NCBI GenBank assembly: GCA_032718475.1
Contig: JAUCBJ010003085.1
Span: 1 to 64,000, forward strand
Length of the DNA: 64,000 nucleotides
Origin: Nemertoderma westbladi
Taxonomy: Eukaryota > Xenacoelomorpha > Nemertodermatida > Nemertodermatidae
Reading direction: 5' to 3'
This document shows positions 35,855 through 47,204 of this stretch, piece after piece (position 1 is the first letter of the stretch; the number at the start of each line of letters is the position of its first letter). The position numbers and the translations under genes are program-made. The notes below the pieces were generated by a model. The model was not told the DNA's origin. It searched no databases and worked only from the letters and a program-made list of their open reading frames with translations.

Positions 35855-36048
35855 TGAGTCAATTGACTCATTTGCATGTTTGAACCTCTCTCAACAAAAA
35901 AAGTTTTGCACGTATCGATTTGAAATTTTTAGAGTTTTAATATTTTATAGATAGGTATCTAAATACAAAATTTCAGCAAAAAAGGTGATGCCCATCAGAA
36001 GATACGGATGAGTATACCTAGAACAGCCAAGCTGAGTCAATTGACTCA
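35855..36048. repeat. Duplicated palindrome TGAGTCAATTGACTCA
   Basis: A 16-bp perfect palindrome occurs at 35855-35870 and again at 36033-36048. Each lies in a longer direct repeat beginning TAGAACAGCCAAGC. Each half is a consensus AP-1 site (TGAGTCA). Regulatory use is conjecture. Confidence 0.8.
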
Positions 36049-36324
36049 TTTTGATATAAATGCGTTTTGATGAGAGAGGATGAGAGAGATTTTTTTTTAA
36101 TACATGGAATGTTTAAAATATAATATTCCTGGGACAATATTAAATAATTATTTTGGCACATAATTTCTAGCCAAATAGTTAAATAATGTGCTACCAGTTG
36201 TATAATACAATAAGATGCAAGTTTAATCAGAACCGCGCCACTTTAATTAAAATATGTGAATGCATTGCATTGGTAATATTTGTATATTTTTATAAATTTA
36301 TATTGTATAAAACATTATTTGCTT

Positions 36325-36872
36325 AAATATAACTTACTCATACGAAGTTAAGGTTCCAGAATACTACCAGCGCAGCATACAACAGGTAACAAACGGGGGT
36401 ACAATGGTAGTAAATATAATTACTTGGTGGTCTATTTGATATAACTTAGTCATACGAAGTTCAGGTTCCAGAATACTACCAGCGCGGCATATAACTGGTA
36501 ACAAACGGGGGTACAATGGTAGTAAATATAATTACTTGTTGGTCTATTTGATATAACTTAGTCATACGAAGTTAAGGTTCCAGAATACTACCAGCGCGGC
36601 ATATAACTGGTAACAAACGGGGGTACAATGGTAGTAAATATAATTACTTGGTGGTCTATTTGATATAACTTAGTCATACGAAGTTAAGGTTCCAGAATAC
36701 TACCAGCGCAGCATACAACTGGTAACAAACGGGGATACAATGGTAGTAAATATAATTACTTGGTGGTCTATTTGATATAACTTAGTCATACGAAGTTAAG
36801 GTTCCAGAATACTACCAGTGTGGCATATAACTTACTCATACAAAGTTAAGGTTTCAGAATACTACCAGCGCG
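36325..36872. repeat. ~110-bp tandem array, about five units
   Basis: Units carry CATACGAAGTTAAGGTTCCA, GAATACTACCAGCGCGGCAT and AACAAACGGGGGTACAATGG, very similar to each other. The last unit (36825-36870) is short and is cut by the LTR-like copy starting at 36873. Confidence 0.93.
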
Positions 36873-37400
36873 TGTGACGGGATCAGGGGATCCCGACCGG
36901 TTTGGTTTATTTACGCGTCGCCGCATGGTTAGGAAAACAGTTGTTATAGTTCTTCCAATATTGTTAATACAGTTCGATAATATAATATATAATATAGAGT
37001 GATAGCATGAGATAACAGCAGATCGGTAACCGGTAAATGTTGTACGGTAATATATTGATGGCGGCGGTGACGGTGTTAAAGTGTCACCGTACTGCCCTGG
37101 GTGACTGAGATAACTGAATTGAGATTGAAACTGACCGGTAATATATTTGATTACCTACTGTACTTGTGGCCTGATTACTTAGCGGATGCAGTTACTTTGG
37201 CTCTGATTGGCCAATAACCTAATTCTCGGCTCCCACCTCTGTGGGAGTGTTTCCCCCCTCGCTGCTGTCACTTTCCTCTCCCGGAGGTTTAACCTCTGAC
37301 CTCCCTTTGTGTGGCCCTTCGGGGTTTGTTGTCCCCGTTTATTGGGTGTGTGATACGAGGTTAATTGGGGATTAACCTCGTCGGTCCCGTCTTCATCCGT
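36873..37400 (-). mobile_element. LTR-like repeat, copy 3
   Basis: Same order as copies 1 and 2, starting TGTGACGGGATCAGGGGATC (plus view) and ending near the hairpin GAGGTTAAT..ATTAACCTC at 37355-37385. On the minus strand an open frame runs into it from upstream, so I read it as the 3' LTR of a minus-strand retroelement remnant. Confidence 0.5.
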
Positions 37401-37928
37401 TTTACCTGCTTGCCACTTAGTTTTGGCGTTAGGCACTTTAAGTTTGGTTTTTGGTACAATAACCTGAGGGTTCCCCCCTACAACTCTTATGAGCCCCCAG
37501 GCTCTTTTGACTAGTGTCAATGAATCAATACCTGTTTCAAACAATGGCTTGTTTTCTCCCTTCATACAGATGAGTGCCATTATGGCCCGTGAGAACGACA
37601 TTAAAAATTCATAACCGGATACCCGTTTTTATTTGAAATCCTGTGGCCAACCTCTTAAACTGGTTATCCATGCCTTAATATTTACCCATTCATCTATGGT
37701 TACCATTGTTTCGATAATATCCTTCAACAGGGTAGCTTGATCTGGGTCAATTTCTGTTCCTACGCCAATGGAGCCGCGGGTAATGAGCATCTTTGTTGGG
37801 GGGGGGTGTGACTCCCATATTGGCTCGCTCTTTTTCCACTTGAGGTCCCCTGGGGGCTGTCGGTACCTTCTATATATCGGAGGGAAGTCACAATGCTGGA
37901 GTATTTCCTTGTTGTCCTGACGCCATTG
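37179..37928 (-). pseudogene. Coding remnant upstream of LTR copy 3, unknown
   Basis: One frame runs from 37928 to 37179 with a single in-frame TAA at 37631-37629. Before it: WRQDNKEILQHCDFPPIYRR, KMLITRGSIGVGTEIDPDQA and IKAWITSLRGWPQDFK. After it: GYEFLMSFSRAIMALICMKG, LTLVKRAWGLIRVVGG and KTKWQAGKTDEDGTDEV. The composition is clearly protein-like on both sides. The last third overlaps the LTR-like repeat and is probably not true coding. I do not recognise it; position suggests a 3' ORF or degraded Gag of the retroelement. A C10 run (G10 in plus view, near 37798) lies inside the frame. Confidence 0.45.
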
Positions 37929-38169
37929 TTAATAATAATGGTGAGTTTATAATATTATGGTTAAACCTCCTGCTATTGCTACAGCAATATACTGATATAT
38001 AATACTTTCAAGTCTTGATATTTTACAATATTACCATAATGATGGATCTAAAAACGAGTTTTAAGTGGACAGGTAGAAAATGGGAACGTACAATAACATA
38101 TAAAAAAAAATAGAAAAAAATAACTTACATAATGGGGGGTATCTAATGATCAAGATTATGATGGGATTC
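37929..38169. other. Spacer
   Basis: AT-rich, nothing supported. Confidence 0.4.
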
Positions 38170-39200
38170 ACTAGTCTGGACTAGCACTGCACTGAAAAAG
38201 ATAAACCTTGGTTTTAACTAAAAAAACCGCCGGTTTTCTAAAATAACCCTGGGTATTTTTACACCAAAACCCCCTACCGGGGGTTATTTTAAGAAACCGG
38301 CAGTTAAAGTAACAGATAGAACAGTTGTTTCATTAATTATGGTCCTATCTACAAGGACGCTTTTCCAAGCAAATAACGGTGGTTAATCTCTCAAAAACAA
38401 GGTTTTAAAGTATCTGAAACCATGGTTTGAGTTAATTAAATTAAGGTTTTATATTTGGGTACTATACCAGAATGGGGTTACAAATCAAAATACCAAGGTT
38501 GTATTTCATGGCTAATCTCTCAAACCGAGGTTTAAAAAACATATGAAAGCATGGTTTGTCCCTTAAACCAAGGTTTTAAAACCTAGAACACCATGGTTTG
38601 ATTAATTAAATTACGGTTTTATAATTAGGCGCCATAACAAAATGAGGTTACAAATTATAATACCAAGGATTTAATTCGTGGAATCTCTCAAACTGAGGGT
38701 TAAAAACCTATGGTAGCACGGTTTGTCCATCAAACCAAGGTTTTAAAACCTATGAAACCATGGTTTTGTGTTAATTAAATTACGGTTTTATATTTAGGTA
38801 CCATAATAAAATGGTGTTCCAAATTGTAATATCAAGGTTTAAATTCGTGGAATCTCTCAAACCGAGGGTTAAAAACCTAAGAAAGCACGGTTTGTCCATC
38901 AAACTAAGGTTTTAAAACCTATGAAACCATGGTTTGTGTTAATTAAATTACGGTTTTATATTTAGGTACCATAATAAAATGGTGTTCCAAATTTTAATAT
39001 CAAGGTTTAAATCCGTAGAATCTCTCAAACCGAGGGTTAAAAACCTAAGAAAGCACGGTTTGTCCCTCAAACTAAGGTTTTAAAACCTATGAAACCATGG
39101 TTTGTGTTAATTAAATTCCGGTTTTAAATTTTGGCACCACAAATCGGGGTTATAGAAAAAGTCACCACTCACCACACCATGGATATTTTTAGAACACCGG
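38170..39200. repeat. ~168-bp tandem array rich in AAACC/GGTTT
   Basis: About five diverged units marked by TTAATTAAATTACGGTTTTA near 38435, 38600, 38772, 38942 and 39108. Each also has TTTTAAAACCTATGAAACCA and ATCTCTCAAACCGAGGG. The units contain palindromes such as AAACCATGGTTT. The left end (38200-38310) has inverted CCGGTTTCTTA/TAAGAAACCGG-like motifs. Confidence 0.9.
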
Positions 39201-39386
39201 ATAACTTTACTATATAAAATAATAATAAATGTGATATATAATTGATATTCATGTTTGCCATTTTTCTTAATTCACCAACTTAGTAGGGTGAATCTGGTGT
39301 ATATAGCGACAGTGAATACTTGATGATAAGTATTTTACCAGTAACTAATATACCCAACCAACCAACCATTAACCTAAACGAACCCA

Positions 39387-40050
39387 TTGGAAGCGCAGGC
39401 GATGGGGATGGCCACGTTAATCGATGCGTTAAAAACTAGGATCGAGTTACCACCCGTGGAACCGTTTAAATTCGATGGGAGTAGGCCGGAAGAATATCTA
39501 CAGTTTCGGCGCATGTATAGTAATGAAATACTAACAAAGAACTTGACGCAGGCGGAGTGCCTAAAATATCTGCAAGTATATACAGGAGGCCCAGCATACG
39601 ACATCGTGAGGCAATACCAGGGCATCGAGGGCGGCTTCACGACAGCATGGCGGGCGCTAGATAGGGAATACGGGCACCCGGCCAAGATCATCCGGCAAAC
39701 CCTGAGAGGCATAACATCGGATGGCCTACAGGACAATCCCGTTAGCATAATGACCTTTGCAAACAAGGTCGAGAAGGCGTTAATCGTGTTAAAGACGCTA
39801 GACGCACCATACGAACTCAATGCGTCTAACAACATCACCACGATAGCGCAGGCACTGCCGGTCTGGTTACGAAGGAAGTGGAGGAAAATCGCTTTCTCCA
39901 CACGGGAAAAGAAGGGTGCGGAACCGGGCTTAGAAGAGATGTCGAGCTTCCTCAACTATGAAGCCGAATTAATAACAGACCCAGTCTATAGCGAGGATAG
40001 TTTGGGGACAAGCCATAAACCCGAACACGATCCTGCAGATCCATTCCCGA
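39387..40050 (+). pseudogene. BEL/Pao gag (DUF1759-like) fragment
   Basis: The open frame shows IELPPVEPFKFDGSRPEEYL, FRRMYSNEIL, ECLKYLQVYTGGPAYDIV, AWRALDREYGHPAKIIRQTL and TTIAQALPVWLRRKW. This is the Gag capsid-like domain of BEL/Pao retrotransposons (consensus LPKFDGDPLEW..F, L.YL...L.G.A, A...L...YG.P..I). The frame continues to 40163, but family-like sequence fades after about 40050 (WLRRKWRKIAF, then an EDSLGTSHK region). No knuckle, protease or reverse transcriptase follows, so it is a truncated copy. It is slightly GC-richer than its surroundings. Confidence 0.75.
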
Positions 40051-40163
40051 GAGTGGGACAGTCACTACCACATGTGGCCACACAATGTACACATACACAC
40101 TGTATGTGTATTTTAGCGGACATAACAAGCCATTTTATGCCGCAATACGCCAAATACTCTTAA

Positions 40164-41116
40164 TACAGTGTAGTTCAGATGACGAAATCTATCAGCTGAT
40201 TTAATGTCGATGTGGAGCTTTCTTAACTTTCTTTGTTCGGCTCGCTCGACCAATCAGAGCGATTTTCATTTTGTGTTGGACAGTGCCTACAGAAACCCAC
40301 GCAATTCAGTCAGTGTGTATCTTTTCTAAGCCCAGAACACCGTCTTAGGATTCTTCTGTACTTCTGTGGAAGTTTCAGACTTTGACCTAAACATCAGAAA
40401 CATCAGATGGCTTTGAGTACAAGAACGTAAAACTATTAATGATTCAACTACTGAAACATTGCGCGGCACTACGCAACGCGATTCAACTACTGCATCACAC
40501 CGAAATTCATGCATTGCTGCACATGGAACACTGCATAAGTAACACATACTGACTGTTCACCGCATTATTTGATTCTGTTATTAATTGGTGTTATGTTGGT
40601 ATATATTGCTGATATATTTGGAGAATACCGATGAATAATCATAAAACCCTCAATCTTCTTGATTACTAAAGGTTAGAGGAACAGGTTTACCGGTAGCAAC
40701 TGCGACTTATATTATAGTGGTTTTTGTGTGAATTGAATGCTATTTCATAATCCCTACATGTGTCAGTTGCGATCCTCCTTATATATGATCAAATTCAGTG
40801 ACGGTCGGCAGATCAGTGCGCAGGAGTGAGAACTAGTGTGAATTCGTGTGAAGTAGTGTGAAGGTTAATAAAGCATCTCCTAAAGAATGCGCTTTTTACG
40901 AAACTCAGTAGCCATCCAGTTGTGATTAGTATAAGTCATAACTCTGTTTTATACTTATAGCGCCACATCCTAAAGGAACTGTTAATATTTCCCCGAAAGT
41001 GAATATATTGTCAGAGATTATATATTAACGATCAATCGAATAATACAGTAGGTCTACACTGCAATCACTATCAAAGCATCAAATGCATATGTCATATGTC
41101 TAGTTATACTATGTCA
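40164..41116. other. Non-coding stretch
   Basis: No gene supported. GATTCAACTACTG is repeated near 40440 and 40490. Confidence 0.4.
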
Positions 41117-42190
41117 TAAATTTTATTTTATCTACTATATACAGCACACTATAATGATTGTTTGTGAAAATTTACATTCTTTTTTAGACTCCAAGATAAC
41201 ATCACCTAACATAACAATAACATCTGGTATTATACTGTATGTAGGCTATATTATACGGAAGAAATTATAAAAATTACTAGAGGAATTATCGGTATTATAC
41301 TGTATATTACAAAAAAAATTTGTCAAAAAAAATGTTAGAAAAAAACTAAAGCTACTGTATGAAATAGCACATATGTTTCAGCTGCAAAGGTTAGGCTATA
41401 ATTGACCTGTAAAATGGTCAAACTTAGGGCCTTTACTGTATGTATACTGCAATATATACAGCCCCTCTTTCCATTGTACATAATCAATAATTCAATCTAA
41501 TCTCAGTTAACTTGAATTAATTTAATGTCAACGCCTAACTATATTATTAGTAAAAACTATTTCCTATTATTTAAAATATTTATATATAGTGTATAGCTAC
41601 AGTACATATTGAGTAAACAATATGAAGTTGAAGATGCCACGACGCTGACTCTGTTTAAATCGCGACTCAAAACTCACCTGTACAAAGAGGAATATTGCTG
41701 ATTTTTATTTAATATTGTTCAAACTTTTTAGTTATTAATTAATTCTCTGTACGTAGCCTTTTTAGTTGGTTTCAAATAGTTTTTAAGCGCCTTGAAATAT
41801 GTTCAGAAAGGCGCTATATAAATATATATTATTATTATTATTAATATGTAATAATATGCAATAATTTAATATTTAATTTATAATTTATCAACTATACAGC
41901 ACACTACACTACAAGATAACATCACACAACATATAACAATAACATCGGGTACTGTATGTAGGCTACTATACGGAAGAAAATATAAAAATTACTAGAGGAA
42001 GTACCGGTATTAAATGTTACAAAATTATGTCAAAATTTCGTATAAAAAAACTAAAACTACTGTATAAAATTGCACAGATATTTCAGCTGCAAAGGTTATA
42101 TTTGACCTAAACGCACTAATACTGTATATTATTGAAACTTATTTCCTATTATTTACGTATTTATTTATACAGCTACATATTTAGTATACA
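41117..42190. repeat. Local duplication of ~260 bp flanking a LINE tail
   Basis: 41189-41450 and 41905-42135 are diverged direct copies sharing AAGATAACATCAC, TGTATGTAGGCT, AAAAATTACTAGAGGAA and TTTCAGCTGCAAAGGTTA. Sequences beside each (TTTCCTATTATTTA, TAGCTACA) are shared too. The LINE-D tail lies between the copies. Confidence 0.85.
41622..41845 (+). mobile_element. LINE-D 3' tail
   Basis: Encodes TTLTLFKSRLKTHLYKEEYC and a stop, the extreme C-terminus of L2/CR1-like reverse transcriptases. A short 3' UTR follows, with AAAGGCGCTATATAAATA and (ATT)n, a typical tail for this type. Everything upstream is missing. Confidence 0.7.
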
Positions 42191-42418
42191 TTTTGTTTAA
42201 ATGAAACATTTTTTATTGTTCCTATAGTAGTCCTTAATAACCCTCCAGCTCCGATCTTTGAAGGTTTTTGGGTGGCGCAGTTTAAGGTCTTCTATGTCTT
42301 CCTTCCCCGGCATCCGAAGGCCCACTTTATGCTTTAGGTCCATTAGTGCTTCCTTTTCTGCTTCCGACCACATCCGCCGCACTGTAAGTTTCCGTCCTTT
42401 GAAATAATAATTATACAT

Positions 42419-43025
42419 GTAATTTAATATTTGATGAATTAGACAAAAGTCACTACGCTTGAAATAGGCATATAAATTCGCTTTTAATACACTTGAATAA
42501 ATTAAGAGGCAAAACTAAGATTCGTGGTCGTCTGTGTAGTATCGACGGCGTATTTTAAAATTTCAAATTTCAAGAAATATGATGGAGGAAGGTTAGACGC
42601 TATTCAACTGATTACTAACAGCTGATCACTCTCAAAAATAAAACTGTATCCATTCCTATTGACTAGTTTTTTGGTTAGAATAACGTACCACAAGTAACCT
42701 TCTTTCATAATTGATAATTTACATTGAGATGATATATAATTTGCCGAGATATGATTTGCGTCAAGTGAGATTTGCCACCGCCTCCCTGTTTTATGTTTCT
42801 CTTTGGCGAATGACAATGTTAATTGTCAATTAATTAAGCGAAAGTCCAGATTACATTGACACTAACGAAACATATTTTTTACTATGTTTTACTATTTCAC
42901 AAAACAATAAACGAAGGTCAATAGCCGAATTATCGAATAGGCCTATCCTTTCTTTTAATAAGAATAATATTATACTGTATTATTATTATACATTATTCAA
43001 TTTATATATTTATTTATCTACAAAC
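42419..43025 (-). other. Putative intron 2 of the recombinase gene
   Basis: Spans donor GTTTGT to acceptor TTTCAAAG. AT-rich; short open frames here look non-coding. Confidence 0.45.
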
Positions 43026-43118
43026 TTTTACTGGCTGTTCCAAGAAAGTTTTCAACACGTTTTGTGGTTTGACTATCACTTTCGCTATGACCTTCTTCTT
43101 CCTCATTCGAACTTTGGT

Positions 43119-44056
43119 CTAAAATAATAAATTTACAAATTTAATTATTATATTTTGGTCTGTCGATCAAACAGAGTCGATTTTTCGGTCCGGTCGCAGC
43201 AGCAAATTTTTGTAAATTCGAATCTTATTTGATCTGATATAATCTAAGATATGGGTTTTTGTCCGCTGATTAACGCATTTCATATCTGTAGAACTTGATG
43301 AAAAAGTTAGATTGTTATGTTTTTAATAATTAATGCAATGTTACTTTTCCCTTGGGGAAAACAGTACTCATTTTTCTCCCGAATTTCGTGTATATTCGGG
43401 CGAAAAAGTAACAATTTAAGATTCATCTACTTCTTTCCTAATTTATTGAAGTTAGTTAGATTATTCATTAAAATATGTATTATATTTTCAAGTCGGCGTG
43501 AAATACACCGTGAAATAAAGTAAACACAATGATGGGATATGGGGTGCTATATCTCACGGCGTGAAATAAAGTAGCAGTATTCTTTCAGTATGATTGTACC
43601 GTATTCTACTGTCACGATAAATTAGGCCTTACTGTAAGTCATTCATCACAGCACAAGCTATACATGTCATTACCGGTACCGTACCGCGAATACTGTAGTG
43701 TCATACATTCTGTACGCGCCTACTAGGCCATTATGGCCTACTTATACAGCCTGTAGGCTCGCCAGACAGCAGAATCTACATTGGTCGTTTACCTGTAGAC
43801 CTTCCGAACTGTGGACCGGTATAATATATGATTTTTAACTTGTAAAACTTCGAAACTTGAAAATAAAACGACATATTCGATTTAAATAAAGTACCCATAT
43901 CTCACGTACAGACTCTAGTTTCTACCCACTCGAGTCGGCGTGAAATATGGTGCAACTTTATTTAAATCGAATAAGTTAATATTCATTTATTAAAATATTA
44001 CTGAGAAAAATTGGGTTTTGAATATTTGAAATAGATTATTAATAATTAAAACTAAC
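43119..44056 (-). other. Putative intron 1 of the recombinase gene
   Basis: AT-rich. It holds repeats of GGCGTGAAAT(A/AAAG) with TATCTCACG near 43495, 43555 and 43900-43950, partly inverted, which may mark a small inserted element. Confidence 0.45.
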
Positions 44057-45407
44057 CACTCAGTAAATCGCCATCAACAAGATCTTGTAGATGCATTCCT
44101 CCTTTGTTTGAAATATTTCCTCTCTCCATTGTCAGAAGCAATTGGGATAGTTTTGTTATTCTCTGCACTGTGTCCGGGAGTTGGTAATATTCTCTGTGTA
44201 CCGCAATGTTATGGCCCATGTGTCGAACTAGCAAATTCATTTCCGGTTCATTTAAGGCTAACATTTGGGCATGGGTGGCAATTTGTTTCCGTAATTTCGT
44301 AGATAGCATATTTTCTGGAGCCTGTAATTCTGCTAATTGTGAATGACGACGCAAAGCATCATGACCTCTAATGTACATTTCACTGCCATAGTTGGCACAT
44401 GCAAAGAGGTATGGGTTGTTATCAACAGCTGGTCTGTGTTTGATCAATATTGTGATGGTACGAATCATGTCTTTGGTAATTAGTACTGGCACTGTCCTTC
44501 CTCTCTTCCCAACCACCTCTATAATTTCAAAGATCTTACATAATTCCTTCTCTAGTTTGCTGAGCTGTAGGTCGGTGGTTTCTCTTTCAGTCGCTTTGTA
44601 TCGTTTATCAAAATCTGATAATAACATTTTGGCAACATCCCCGATCTTCCCCTGTTAAATATTATAATCTGACACATAGCCAGTTCGTTTAATGTGCACC
44701 AGGTCCTTTTCTTTTCGTTTTCCGCTCCGTCACATTCTATAATTTCTTCTAGGCGTTTTATGTTGTCTTGCAAGTACTTCGTCATGACTACGACATCGTT
44801 GGCTGTAGGTAGAGTCGAGGAAACGTGCAAGTTTCTTTTCCGTTGATATAATGTTTTATGTGCATGTGATGAAATATACACATTCCAGTTTAAAGTACAC
44901 AGCTCATGGAAGTTGGTTACAGTTCTTAATGTGACCTCATCGGATGTTTGTAAAGCATCAGCTTTTATTATTAAGGCACACTTCCCTAAGGAGAACCCAA
45001 TCTTAAGTGCCAGGGATGGAGTCAAGTACTGATGTGTCTTTTCGTTAAATCCAGCAATATCCTTAACAGCCGTAATTATGTCATGAAGACGGTCAGGTGT
45101 GATATACTGTAGTCTTTTAATTTTGAATTGCAATCACTGGTATTTAAACGGAGTTGAATTAGTAATCGGCCCAATTCCCTTGCGCGATCTCTTATATGTT
45201 TCCTTTTTACGAAAAAATGTTTACGAAAACGTCTGATTTTTTGTTTGTATGTAGTTATCACTAGTCTGGATCCGACCGAAAAAAAAATTTTTCGAAAAAA
45301 TGTGCTGGGGTGGTTATATTGCAGCACAAAAATTGCAAGTAGTGCACAATTTTCTATTTTGTCTTATACTGTCGGTGATACTTGACGTTCACGGTCGATA
45401 TAGATCT

Positions 45408-45552
45408 ATATATATATATTATTGCTGTATTGCATTGTACTGACATTCAGTTATATGATACCGGATTCAGGGATTACATTATTCATACATTCAGTCATTC
45501 ATTTTTATTGAGTTTTATATATATCCATTACCCTGGAAAGGGGAAGCCCACA
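45408..45552 (+). repeat. Truncated 5' LTR
   Basis: Matches the 3' half of the LTR at 54563-54818: TATTATTGCTGTATTGCATT, then CCGGATTCAGGGATTACATT, ending CCCACA. It differs by a small insertion (ATGATA-type) near 45455. Confidence 0.9.
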
Positions 45553-46025
45553 CAAATGGTGACCCGGACGAGATGCGAGCGATGAAATGTAGAGGAACTA
45601 CTGAACAATGGTAAACACAACTAAACTTGGAAAATTGCATTCGGAACCTGTAAAACTACAATTATACATTGCTGCATTGTGTATGGTAAGACGACTGAAA
45701 GCTACAGTGTCGTATACCGTATAATAGCTACCCGGTATTAGGCCTACCTGCCTACTGACTCAATCAGTCAATAAAATATTCAAACTACCGCAGTACCGGT
45801 AGGCCGTTAAAAAAAAATACTCGAAAAAAAAAGCGAAATTTTGATTGTAATATTGCTGTATTATGATATTGTAATAGGCCTGCCAGCCTGCTGTTGCATT
45901 ATGATATATACGGACAGGGGCTGATACAACAATCTGCCTACTGCATACTGGCCTACCACCAGTTGGGAAACCTACCCTAACTGCCTACCTACTGCCCTAC
46001 AACCTGACAAAGATAAAAAAGAAAA

Positions 46026-47204
46026 ATGAATTACGATCACATAAACAAATCAACTTTAGAAATGGCACTGGAGATTTTAAATGAAGGGGATCCAGATTAC
46101 CATCCAGATAATACATCAAAGAAAACAAAAAGTGAAATAATAGAGATATTAAAAATGGAAAACCAAAATGCTGTAAAATTGGCATTAAGTCATATCCACC
46201 AAACTCAAGTTCACATTCCTCAACCTCAGTCGAATATACCGTTACACAATGTTTCATCAGCACATACTGATCCAGATACAAGTAGTAGGCCTATAAAACT
46301 GCCGATTTTCTATGAGAAGGATACCCGTGTGTGGTTTGATCAAATTGAACAAATTTTGGATAACTGTAATGAAAATGTTAAAAAGGCAAGCTTACTTTCT
46401 GCAATACCTACCAATGTATTATTTGAAAGTGGTGCATGTGTTACTGATAATTTTAACATAATCAAGGAAAGTCTAATAACCCACTGTGATGATAGTGCAG
46501 ACAGGCGACTGAAACAATTACTTAAAGAACATTATTTAGGGGACACCAAACCATCAGTTGCCCTCCGTAAACTTCAAAGGTTAGCACCCAACAATGAAAA
46601 CATTGTTAAAATAAGATTTCTAGAAATTTTACCTGAACCCATAAGGTTATCATTAGTGTCTCTAGAGGGTGTGTCATTAACTAAGTTAGCTGAAATAGCA
46701 GATAGGATGATGGAGAATATTCAACTAAGTACTCATCAAGGTGTATCAGCTGTACAGGTAGCCGCAGATAATGCAGTTACAAACCCATGGAGAGATGATA
46801 TGGTAAGACAAATAAATAAGTTAACCCAAGCTGTAGAAAGTCTTCAAACACAAAATCATCGAGGCAGGTCACCTACAAGAAGTAGGAGTAACAATTATTA
46901 TGGTCAACGAAGTCCATCAAATTCTTCAATCAGAAATTATAGTAGACCACGATCAAGTTCACGTTCTTATAATCCAGCTGGAAAACATTGTTGGTACCAC
47001 TGGAGATTTGGACAAAAGGCAACTAAGTGTGCAGGTCCAGAGTATTGTTCATGGAGAATAAATCAACCAACTTATTATCGAAGTGGTGACTCTAATCATT
47101 CTAGAGAAGGTAGTGCAGGTATCCCACATCAATATAGTCGAGATAGTATACCTCATTCGGAAAACTCCCATTCTCTGACGGGAATGCGGAATCCGTCGGA
47201 GTAA
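46026..47204 (+). CDS. gag: gypsy Gag
   Basis: 392 residues from an ATG. An N-terminal helical segment precedes the capsid-like core (LPIFYEKDTRVWFDQIEQIL, HYLGDTKPSVALRKLQ, FLEILPEPIRLSL, LTKLAEIADRMME), the usual arrangement of Ty3/gypsy Gag. A Ser/Arg-rich stretch (SPTRSRSNN, SRPRSSSRS) leads to a knuckle-like CWYHWRFGQKATKCAGPEYC. Insect and other animal gypsy Gags have CWYH.KFG..A.KC at this place. It would package the RNA in particles. The frame is uninterrupted to TAA; pol opens in the -1 frame just before it. Confidence 0.92.
   Translation: MNYDHINKSTLEMALEILNEGDPDYHPDNTSKKTKSEIIEILKMENQNAVKLALSHIHQTQVHIPQPQSNIPLHNVSSAHTDPDTSSRPIKLPIFYEKDTRVWFDQIEQILDNCNENVKKASLLSAIPTNVLFESGACVTDNFNIIKESLITHCDDSADRRLKQLLKEHYLGDTKPSVALRKLQRLAPNNENIVKIRFLEILPEPIRLSLVSLEGVSLTKLAEIADRMMENIQLSTHQGVSAVQVAADNAVTNPWRDDMVRQINKLTQAVESLQTQNHRGRSPTRSRSNNYYGQRSPSNSSIRNYSRPRSSSRSYNPAGKHCWYHWRFGQKATKCAGPEYCSWRINQPTYYRSGDSNHSREGSAGIPHQYSRDSIPHSENSHSLTGMRNPSE

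Larger units (their letters stand above)
42197..45327 (-). pseudogene. Tyrosine recombinase with SANT-like C-terminus (transposon gene)
   Basis: Three exons fit. Exon 1 is ~45327-44057 (donor GTTAGT), exon 2 is 43118-43026 (acceptor ATTATTTTAG, donor GTTTGT), exon 3 is 42396-42197 (acceptor TTATTTCAAAG, stop TAA); phases agree. Exon 1 has RDRARELGRLLIQLR, QYLTPSLALKIGFSLGK and the recombinase signature MLSTKLRKQIATHAQML plus LLVRHMGHNIAVHREYYQLP (catalytic Arg, His/His, probable nucleophile Tyr). Exon 2 is an acidic linker (SSNEEEEGHSESDSQTTKR). Exon 3 is Myb/SANT-like (MWSEAEKEALMDLKHKVG, PGKEDIEDLK, WRVIKDYYRNN). The design matches Crypton-like animal transposon proteins. Two lesions in exon 1: a shift near 45110, and loss of one G in a run near 44655. 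The 5' end is not defined. Confidence 0.7.

Noticed and set aside
9785-37631. Genetic code with TAA reassigned
   Set aside because: TAA interrupts three frames, but gag, the recombinase exon 3 and other element ORFs end properly at TAA; nonsense decay is simpler.
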